Positions 8,136 through 14,040 of a DNA stretch of 22,980 nt are shown in pieces; within the stretch, counting starts at the first letter, position 1; each line of letters opens with the position of its first letter. A program made the translations under genes and the position numbers. The stretch comes from Anaerolineales bacterium UBA2317 (GTDB lineage: Bacteria > Chloroflexota > Anaerolineae > Anaerolineales > Villigracilaceae), in contig DDVH01000044.1 of assembly GCA_002345215.1 (NCBI GenBank), forward strand, positions 27,502-50,481, read 5' to 3'. Under the pieces are notes generated by a model. That model saw only the letters and a program-made list of their open reading frames with translations, was not told the origin of the DNA and searched no databases.

Positions 8136-8168
8136 AAACCCCAAAGGTTTTCAAAACCTTTGGGGTTT
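8136..8168. terminator. Bidirectional intrinsic terminator (perfect 16-bp stem)
   Basis: Bases 8136-8151 (AAACCCCAAAGGTTTT) pair exactly with 8153-8168 around one C, with T-rich sequence after it on the plus strand and A-rich sequence on the other side. It ends the sigma/DegV operon and touches the stop codon of the convergent minus-strand gene at 8168. Confidence 0.9.
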
Positions 8169-8485
8169 TAGTTTTTAATTAACCATTCACATAACTGACG
8201 CGACTCAGCAATCAAATCAGCATCAATGGGGAGTTTGAATTCTTCGGTCACGCGCACTGTCAAATGTTCAGCAACCAGTTTGAGGTCAGGGGGTAGAAGC
8301 GGTTCTTCTTTCATGTAATTCAACAAATCATACGCACTCACACTTGGAGGTTGAATCCCTTTGCGAGTCAAATAATCTTTTATGGCAATGCCTGTGGCAC
8401 GTCTTGCACAAACTCTGGCTTGACCTTCATTGCCTCGTTCTCTGGCTTTTTGCGCTTGTTCAAGTTCTTTAATGTAGTTATTCAT
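8168..8485 (-). CDS. Small helical protein, possibly HEPN-like; function unknown
   Basis: 105 residues, predicted all-helical and cytoplasmic. The N-terminal part LEQAQKARERGNEGQARVCARRATGIAIKDYL resembles the first helices of HEPN-type and related four-helix proteins, but the HEPN catalytic R-x4-6-H motif is not evident. I therefore do not assign a function. The gene is single, convergent with the sigma operon and divergent from the S41 peptidase. It has no Shine-Dalgarno. A TATAAT on the minus strand (8492-8497) ends 6 nt before the ATG, placing the predicted transcription start on or next to the A of the ATG, so the mRNA is probably leaderless. Confidence 0.75.
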   Translation of the reverse strand: MNNYIKELEQAQKARERGNEGQARVCARRATGIAIKDYLTRKGIQPPSVSAYDLLNYMKEEPLLPPDLKLVAEHLTVRVTEEFKLPIDADLIAESRQLCEWLIKN

Positions 8486-8491
8486 AAAGAG

Positions 8492-8501
8492 ATTATATAA
8501 T
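8492..8501. promoter_or_regulatory. Symmetrical -10 element, likely bidirectional promoter
   Basis: ATTATATAAT is a perfect palindrome. It contains TATAAT on the minus strand (8497-8492) and on the plus strand (8496-8501), so the same ten bases can serve divergent transcripts. The minus transcript would start about at the ATG at 8485. The plus transcript would have a leader of roughly 30 nt containing GGAGGA before 8538. A second palindrome, TTTCAA-A-TTGAAA, lies at 8511-8523 within the plus-strand leader. Confidence 0.5.
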
Positions 8502-8537
8502 ACCTTTAGATTTCAAATTGAAACATTGGAGGAAGAA

Positions 8538-9410
8538 ATGAAGAAAAATGTATGGCGCGTTTTTTCTTTGATTTTAATTATAGGATTAATACTTTCTGCT
8601 TGTGCACCAAACGTAGAAGAAGTACCAACCGAAGAACCTTCTGCTGAAAATGCTGGCGAACCTGTACAAGTGCAAGGTGAATATACAATTTCAAACGATT
8701 TTGTTTTTACTTATTATGTTGAAAACGCTGTGGCATTGATTGACATGCACGGCTTTGTGATTCGCGATGAAGAATGGGAACTTCCTGTTGATTCGCAAGT
8801 GCTAGGTTATATGACCTATGACGCTGAAACGTTAAGTGGAACATTTGATTTGAATTTACCTGCTTTGCCCGAAGGTGAATTTAATGATGTTGATAACAAT
8901 GGTGCAGAAAATCAAGGCGTGCAAATTTTTGCTGTGGGTTATTCACCCAATTTATACGGCGGACCTTATTCAGTAGGCGATGACCGTTCTCTTGGTTGGC
9001 CCACTTACTTAGCATCTATTAAAGCCGATACAGAAAATGATGATGAAGTGATTGGCGGGAAATTAATCGTTTGGTCACCAGATGCTGAGCAAAGCTTCCC
9101 ATCTAGTTTTGGTGAAGATGGTTTACTTTTCACTGCTGATGACCCTGTTGCTTCAATTGAATCAGGTTATACGCTTGTAGATTTAGATACCGAACCATTT
9201 ACATTTAGTAAATCTCCAATCGCTGAAATGACTTTATATGAACCTGATGATGTGGCACTAAAAGATTTTTCAGGCGATTCATATACTGAAGCCTTCGATA
9301 AAATGTTTGAGCAAATCAGCAAAGAATATGCTTTCAATGGCATTGAAGGTAAGCAACCTGATTGGGATGCGTTATATGCAGAATTAAAACCGCGTGTAGA
9401 ACAAGCCTAA
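8538..9410 (+). CDS. S41-type peptidase lipoprotein, N-terminal segment ending at an in-frame TAA
   Basis: 290 residues beginning MKKNVWRVFSLILIIGL, with lipobox LSAC (acylated Cys at residue 22) followed by an acidic Glu/Pro-rich linker typical of exported lipoproteins. The ATG at 8538 is preferred over an in-frame TTG at 8526 because GGAGGA lies between them as the ribosome site. The N-terminal domain (about 50-240) is not recognised; it includes a DVDNNGAEN stretch resembling a calcium loop. The last part (YTEAFDKMFEQISKEYAFN...WDALYAELKPRVEQA) is the helical segment that normally precedes the PDZ and protease domains of S41 peptidases. The frame meets TAA at 9408-9410 and continues open immediately afterwards, so this is probably the front of one interrupted gene. 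Confidence 0.85.
   Translation: MKKNVWRVFSLILIIGLILSACAPNVEEVPTEEPSAENAGEPVQVQGEYTISNDFVFTYYVENAVALIDMHGFVIRDEEWELPVDSQVLGYMTYDAETLSGTFDLNLPALPEGEFNDVDNNGAENQGVQIFAVGYSPNLYGGPYSVGDDRSLGWPTYLASIKADTENDDEVIGGKLIVWSPDAEQSFPSSFGEDGLLFTADDPVASIESGYTLVDLDTEPFTFSKSPIAEMTLYEPDDVALKDFSGDSYTEAFDKMFEQISKEYAFNGIEGKQPDWDALYAELKPRVEQA
9408..9410 (+). other. In-frame TAA splitting the S41 peptidase gene
   Basis: Reading on in the same frame gives ADNDANAFYLALRDFTWAF, which joins the upstream helix to the GHVGF segment of the family without gap or frame change. One base substitution from GAA, CAA or AAA would explain the stop. No Shine-Dalgarno or in-frame ATG follows within the next 35 nt. Confidence 0.75.
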
Positions 9411-9443
9411 GCAGACAATGATGCCAATGCTTTTTATCTGGCA

Positions 9444-11012
9444 TTGCGTGATTTTACATGGGCATTCAAAGATGGTCATGTTGGCTTTGATGGTGGACAA
9501 TATTTTGACCAAGATTTTTCCACTGCCACCAGTGGCGGATATGGTTTTGCGATTCGTGAACTAGATGATGGACGAGTTGTTGTTATTTATGTACTAGAAA
9601 ATAGCCCTGCCGCACAAGCCGGGTTGCAAATTGGTGCAGAGATTACAACATTTAATGGCGAGCCAATTTCAGATGCGATTGAAAAAGTTCGCCCATATGT
9701 CATTCAATCATCTGATATTGATATTCGCTATCAAAAAGCACGTTATCTATTACGCGCTGAAGTTGGTGATACGGCTGAGATTACATTTGCAAATCCCAAC
9801 GCTTCATCACAGACGGTCAGCCTGGTTGCTGTTTCCGAAACACAATCTTTCAGCCGAACATCCATTTACTTCGGTGTAAATATTGATGGATTATTGCCAG
9901 TTGATACACAAATTATCAGGCAAGATAATTCTCAAATTGGTTATATTCGCATCAACACAAACTTTGATGATTTGAATTTACTAGTCCGTTTGTTTGAACG
10001 TTCTTTACAACAATTTGAAGCGCGTCAAGTTGAAGGCATCATTATTGATATGCGCTATAACAGTGGTGGAGCAAATTTAGGTTTAGCAGGTTTTTTAACG
10101 GACCAAGAAATTCCGATGGGGCAATTGGAATATTACAGTGAAGCCACAGGTCAATTTGAACCAGAAGGTTTGCCCGGAAAAGTATTACCGAACGAAAATC
10201 AATATCGTTTTGACAAAATGGTTTTGTTAGTTGGTCCCGCGTGTGCCAGTGCATGTGAACTTGAATCGTATAGCTTTAGCCAAGTGCCGGGCATGATTAC
10301 GGTCGGTCAATTCCCGACCAGTGGTGTTGTAGCAGAAGTCGCCCGTGGACAATTTACTTTACCCGAAGGCTTTTTCATCCAAGTGCCAACAGGACGCTTC
10401 ACACTAGGGGATGGCAGCATCTTCCTTGAAGGAACAGGAGTCCAGCCGACGCTTCGTGTCCCGATAGATGAAACCACTGTATATTCCACAGATGATATTG
10501 TTTTACAAGCAGGGATTAAGGCTGTGCTTGAACCGCTTGGCGCAGGAGTGACTCCAAGTGCGCCACCCAGTATTGCGTCACCAAGTGAAGCGGAATCAGC
10601 ATTTGCTGGTGGTGCAGAGTTTATGTGGGATGTCGCTCGTGAAGAATATACAGAAGATGTCTTAACTCCGCATGTTAAGACTTACACAATCCCACTTTCA
10701 GAATCAAAAACGTTAATCTGGCCCTATGCCTGGTGTGCGCAAGATAAAGATACGCTTGAACAAAACTTTGCCCAAATTGATTTGAAATTTATTTTAGATG
10801 GTCAAGAAATTCCGCAAGACCAATTGGCTGTGTATGACGTTGCCTCTGGCGGATATGAATGTCGTTTGGTTTACACAGCATTATCTGATTGGGAAGCAGG
10901 CGAGCATCGTTTTTCTATCGTTGCAACCTTTCAAACCGATATCAATGATGGTACTTCTACCTACGAGGCGGGAGATTATGTTGATGAATATACGGTGTAT
11001 GTGAGACCGTAA
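9444..11012 (+). CDS. S41-type peptidase, C-terminal segment: PDZ, tail-specific protease core and unknown C-terminal domain
   Basis: Same frame as 8538-9410 after the internal stop. The region is open from 9411; TTG at 9444 is only the first possible restart codon and lacks a ribosome site. Residues 30-85 form a PDZ domain (GYGFAIREL, then VLENSPAAQAGLQIGAEITTFNG). Residues 165-340 are the S41 core: IGYIRINTNFDD, GIIIDMRYNSGG, and nucleophile Ser269 in GPACASACE. The Lys found about 25 residues later in CtpA-like enzymes is not present at the equivalent place (GQFPTSG), so this is not a standard Ser-Lys CtpA. Residues of about 385-522 form an extra, probably beta-rich domain. Without the upstream signal and lipobox this half could not be exported, so the locus is either a pseudogene, a readthrough gene or a sequence error. 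Confidence 0.8.
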   Translation: MRDFTWAFKDGHVGFDGGQYFDQDFSTATSGGYGFAIRELDDGRVVVIYVLENSPAAQAGLQIGAEITTFNGEPISDAIEKVRPYVIQSSDIDIRYQKARYLLRAEVGDTAEITFANPNASSQTVSLVAVSETQSFSRTSIYFGVNIDGLLPVDTQIIRQDNSQIGYIRINTNFDDLNLLVRLFERSLQQFEARQVEGIIIDMRYNSGGANLGLAGFLTDQEIPMGQLEYYSEATGQFEPEGLPGKVLPNENQYRFDKMVLLVGPACASACELESYSFSQVPGMITVGQFPTSGVVAEVARGQFTLPEGFFIQVPTGRFTLGDGSIFLEGTGVQPTLRVPIDETTVYSTDDIVLQAGIKAVLEPLGAGVTPSAPPSIASPSEAESAFAGGAEFMWDVAREEYTEDVLTPHVKTYTIPLSESKTLIWPYAWCAQDKDTLEQNFAQIDLKFILDGQEIPQDQLAVYDVASGGYECRLVYTALSDWEAGEHRFSIVATFQTDINDGTSTYEAGDYVDEYTVYVRP

Positions 11013-11016
11013 AAGT

Positions 11017-11048
11017 AAACATCCCGCAGAATTTTCTGCGGGATGTTT
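11017..11048. terminator. Bidirectional intrinsic terminator (15-bp stem)
   Basis: Bases 11017-11031 (AAACATCCCGCAGAA) pair exactly with 11034-11048 around TT, followed by T-rich sequence. It lies between the stop codons of the S41 gene (11012) and the minus-strand glycosyltransferase (11051). Confidence 0.9.
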
Positions 11049-11050
11049 TA

Positions 11051-11734
11051 TTAATCTACAAACCGATACTTAATCAAAGCCCACACCGCTTCAAAAGCAT
11101 CGTGGAGTTTTATTTTCTTCCCCTGCGAATAATCTCGCGGATTAAACGTAATCGGCACTTCAAAGATTCGATATTTTCTTTTTAATATTTTGGCTGTGAA
11201 TTCAGGCTCAAAGTTGAAACTATTGGCGCGAATAGTCATACCATCAATCACTTCACGACGGAACACTTTATAACCTGTTTCCATATCAGTCAAAATAGTG
11301 TCATATAAAATATTGGTCATCAAAGTCAAAGACTTATTAGCAACCATGTGCCAAAACATGGTCACCCGATGCGCCTTGCCTAAAAATCTAGAGCCGTAAA
11401 CTACGTCTGCAAGCCCTTCTTCAATCGGCTTGAGTAATTCAGGGTAATCACGAGGGTCATATTCAAGGTCAGCATCTTGGATTAAGAGTACCTCACCTTT
11501 TGCCGCCGCCATACCAGTCCGTACCGCCGCGCCCTTGCCTTGATTTTTTTCATGTAAAATAACTTTCAAGCCTTTTTTGCCATCAAGTTTTTTCAAAATA
11601 TCACGTGTGCCATCTTTCGAACCATCATCAACCAAAATGATTTCGGTGGCACGTTTGGTGGCTTGCACACGTTTCAAAATTGTTTGGATGCTTTCAACTT
11701 CGTTATAAACAGGGATAATTACAGATAGTTTCAT
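11051..11734 (-). CDS. Family 2 glycosyltransferase, dolichyl-phosphate-mannose-synthase-like
   Basis: 227 residues from the ATG at 11734: MKLSVIIPVYNEVESIQTIL, then IILVDDGSKDGT, GKGAAVRTGMAAAKGEVLLIQDADLEYDP with the DAD (DxD-type) metal and nucleotide-sugar motif, VYGSRFLG, and DMETGYKVFRREV. This is the soluble GT-A domain of DPM1/polyprenyl-phosphate glycosyltransferases. There are no C-terminal membrane helices. It likely transfers a sugar from an NDP-sugar to a polyprenyl phosphate at the inner membrane face. The open frame extends 63 codons upstream to 11923, but that part has no family similarity and overlaps the divergent AAA gene, so I reject it. A TATAAT 9 nt before the ATG, with no Shine-Dalgarno, supports a leaderless transcript from this start. 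Confidence 0.9.
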   Translation of the reverse strand: MKLSVIIPVYNEVESIQTILKRVQATKRATEIILVDDGSKDGTRDILKKLDGKKGLKVILHEKNQGKGAAVRTGMAAAKGEVLLIQDADLEYDPRDYPELLKPIEEGLADVVYGSRFLGKAHRVTMFWHMVANKSLTLMTNILYDTILTDMETGYKVFRREVIDGMTIRANSFNFEPEFTAKILKRKYRIFEVPITFNPRDYSQGKKIKLHDAFEAVWALIKYRFVD

Positions 11735-11743
11735 AGCGGCTGG

Positions 11744-11767
11744 ATTATAAACGAAAAGAAGTATAAT
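11744..11767. promoter_or_regulatory. Divergent -10 elements for glycosyltransferase (minus) and AAA ATPase (plus)
   Basis: The minus strand has TATAAT at 11749-11744, 9 nt before the glycosyltransferase ATG. The plus strand has TATAAT at 11762-11767, 34 nt before the AAA ATPase ATG at 11802. The gap between the genes is only 67 bp. Clear -35 boxes are not visible for either. Confidence 0.45.
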
Positions 11768-11801
11768 TGACTCAACATAAACTGCTGGAAATTGGTGACA
11801 C

Positions 11802-13133
11802 ATGGTAACAAGACAAACCGGACAAATTGGTGGCGCAACCGATAGTGGATTTTCCCCGCCGCAAATCAACAGCCTAGATGATACAGGTCTTTCGCCTCTG
11901 TGGTTGCAAGATTTAATTCTCAAGGTGCTGTATTTCCGTGGCTATCTGACCGGCTTCAAAATTGCCGAAGAAATCACGCTTCCTTTTGCAGGCGTAGTAG
12001 ACCAATTACTCTTTACCCTCAAACAAGAAAAAACCATCGAAGTCAAATCATCACAAGGCGGTTTAGGTGATGGCGCATACACTTACGGCATCACCAGTGC
12101 GGGCATTATCCGCGCGCGTGAAGCGTTAGATCGTAGTCAATATGCCGGACCTGCCCCAGTTCCGTTTGAAGTCTATAACGAATCGATTCGTCGCCAGAAA
12201 AGTGGAAAACTAACTGTTACCACAAGAACCATGAGACAAATTCTTTCTCAAATGGTCATATCCGAAACCACATTTCAAAAATTAGGACCCGCCTTAAATT
12301 CAGGCACATCCATTTTTATGTATGGACCGCCCGGCAATGGGAAAACCAGTATTGCACGTGCCTTTGGTAATCTTGTCCTCAGCCAAAATATGTATATTCC
12401 GTATGCTTTGTATTTAGATGGTCAAGTTATCAAAGTGTATGACGCTGTTAGTCATAGCCTTGCACCAGATACAGAAGGCAGTGGCAGTTCTACTGGAAAC
12501 TTACGTTCTAACACACGCCGCGACCCGCGTTGGGTAAAAATTCGCAGACCATTTATTGTTGTAGGTGGTGAATTAAATCTTGAAGGTTTAGACCTTGTTT
12601 TTGATGACACCACAAAATTTTATGAAGCCCCATTTCAAGTGAAAGCCAATGGTGGCATTTTATTAATTGATGACTTTGGTCGTCAACAAGTTCGCCCGCG
12701 TGATTTATTAAATCGTTGGATTGTGCCGCTTGAAAATCGCCTCGATTATTTGCGTTTACATACAGGGCGCAAAGTTGAAGTTCCATTTGATGTGCTTATT
12801 GTTTTTTCAACCAACTTGCCGCCAAAAGATTTAGTAGATGAAGCCTTCTTACGTCGTTTGCGTCACAAAATAGAAATCGGTGACCCATCCTTTGAAGAGT
12901 TTCGTGAAATCTTCAAACGCGTTTCACAAGATAAACGTGTTGAATATAATGACCAAGGTCTCGCGTATCTTTTGCAAGAATGGTATATCAAACGCAATCG
13001 TAAAATGCGTGCTTCACATCCACGTGATTTGCTCGATCAAATTCTTGATATTTCTTCTTATCTTGCAGTTCCGCCGACCATGTCACGTGACATGATAGAC
13101 CGCGCCGCCAAAGCATATTTCGTGGATATTTAA
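11802..13133 (+). CDS. AAA+ ATPase with N-terminal winged-helix-like domain
   Basis: 443 residues, cytoplasmic. Residues of about 30-110 look like a winged-helix domain (LQDLILKVLYFRGYLTGFKIAEEI... YGITSAGIIRAREAL). The AAA+ core has Walker A GPPGNGKT at 175-182, Walker B GGILLIDDFGR near 284-293, a sensor-1-like FSTNLPP, and AFLRRLRHKIEIG with candidate arginine fingers. The C-terminal lid region contains HPRDLLDQILDISSYL. No protease, helicase or dedicated partner gene adjoins it, so the substrate is unknown. Codons immediately before the ATG show only a weak GGTGA. The family assignment is sure; the physiological role is not. Confidence 0.88.
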   Translation: MVTRQTGQIGGATDSGFSPPQINSLDDTGLSPLWLQDLILKVLYFRGYLTGFKIAEEITLPFAGVVDQLLFTLKQEKTIEVKSSQGGLGDGAYTYGITSAGIIRAREALDRSQYAGPAPVPFEVYNESIRRQKSGKLTVTTRTMRQILSQMVISETTFQKLGPALNSGTSIFMYGPPGNGKTSIARAFGNLVLSQNMYIPYALYLDGQVIKVYDAVSHSLAPDTEGSGSSTGNLRSNTRRDPRWVKIRRPFIVVGGELNLEGLDLVFDDTTKFYEAPFQVKANGGILLIDDFGRQQVRPRDLLNRWIVPLENRLDYLRLHTGRKVEVPFDVLIVFSTNLPPKDLVDEAFLRRLRHKIEIGDPSFEEFREIFKRVSQDKRVEYNDQGLAYLLQEWYIKRNRKMRASHPRDLLDQILDISSYLAVPPTMSRDMIDRAAKAYFVDI

Positions 13134-13166
13134 TTTCGCCTCATTCTTACCTTCAACCTGCCTCTG

Positions 13167-13919
13167 ATGCTTCAACATTTTCCTAGCCCCATCATCCTCG
13201 CACACCGCGGTGACCTTGCTCACGCACCAGAAAATACTCTGCCATCTTTTTCGCAAGCGATACAAAAAGGTGCCGATGGCGTTGAGTTAGACGCAAAATT
13301 AACTGCGGATGGTCATGTAATTGTCTTTCACGACATGACATTGGATAGAACCACAAATGGCACAGGCAAAGTTGCCTCATTTACTTTAGATGAAATCCGC
13401 AAATTGGATGCAGGTTCATGGTTTGACTCAAAGTTTGTAAATACACAAGTCCCTTTGTTAGAAGAAGTGTTTGAAACTGTCGGCAAAGATAAATTAATCA
13501 ATATTGAATTAACCAACTATTCCACCCCAAAAGATGGTTTAACTCAAAAAGTATGTGAGTTGATTAAGAAGCATAATAATCATAAGCAAATTATTTTCTC
13601 ATCATTTTTTGCATCAAACCTAAAAATTGCAATGCAAACCTTGCCAGAAATTCCACGTGGACTTTTGGCAATGCCCGGTATTATCGGTTTGTGGGCAAGG
13701 TCATTTGGTTTTATGTTTGGCGATTATCAAGCACTGCATCCGCACATTTCGAGTGTTAGCAAAGAACAAATTCAACGCGCACATCGCATTAAAAGAAGAG
13801 TGCATGTGTGGACAGCAAACACCCCAGCAGAAATTTTGCGCCTGAAAGATTGGGGCGTTGATGGAATTTTTACCGACGACCCAGCTATGGCTGTGCAAAC
13901 TCTGTCGAGGCGTACATGA
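13167..13919 (+). CDS. Glycerophosphodiester phosphodiesterase (GDPD family)
   Basis: 250 residues, the usual bacterial size. It hydrolyses glycerophosphodiesters from phospholipid turnover to sn-glycerol 3-phosphate and an alcohol, with a metal ion. Catalytic and metal residues are all visible: His13-Arg14 in AHRGD, Glu22-Asn23 in PENTLPSF, Glu40 and Asp42 in GVELDAK, His55-Asp56 in FHDMTLDRTTNGTG, and the C-terminal VWTANTPAEI and GVDGIFTDDPAMA. There is no signal peptide, so it is probably cytoplasmic. It begins 33 bp after the AAA ATPase and may be transcribed with it. No Shine-Dalgarno precedes the ATG. Confidence 0.93.
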   Translation: MLQHFPSPIILAHRGDLAHAPENTLPSFSQAIQKGADGVELDAKLTADGHVIVFHDMTLDRTTNGTGKVASFTLDEIRKLDAGSWFDSKFVNTQVPLLEEVFETVGKDKLINIELTNYSTPKDGLTQKVCELIKKHNNHKQIIFSSFFASNLKIAMQTLPEIPRGLLAMPGIIGLWARSFGFMFGDYQALHPHISSVSKEQIQRAHRIKRRVHVWTANTPAEILRLKDWGVDGIFTDDPAMAVQTLSRRT

Positions 13920-14004
13920 AGGCATCCGCTTGGAAAGACCAAATCAACCCGAAGCGAGAAGCGCAAGAAAATATCATGGCGTCGTTCACAGAGCGGCGTC
14001 CATT

Positions 14005-14032
14005 TTGTCTTAATATCAAATTATGTTATAAG
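14005..14032 (+). promoter_or_regulatory. Promoter of the GH3-like gene
   Basis: TTGTCT (14005-14010) and TATAAG (14027-14032) are separated by 16 bp. The -10 ends 8 nt before the ATG at 14041, so transcription should start within a base or two of the start codon. There is no Shine-Dalgarno. Confidence 0.5.
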
Positions 14033-14040
14033 AGTGGATA

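Noticed and set aside
8526..8537. TTG at 8526 as start of the S41 lipoprotein
   Set aside because: The bases from 8527 form the ribosome site GGAGGA for the ATG at 8538, which gives a normal lipoprotein signal.
11735..11923. 63-codon upstream extension of the glycosyltransferase
   Set aside because: It has no family similarity, overlaps the start of the divergent AAA gene, and the ATG at 11734 has the typical family N-terminus MKLSVIIPVYNE.
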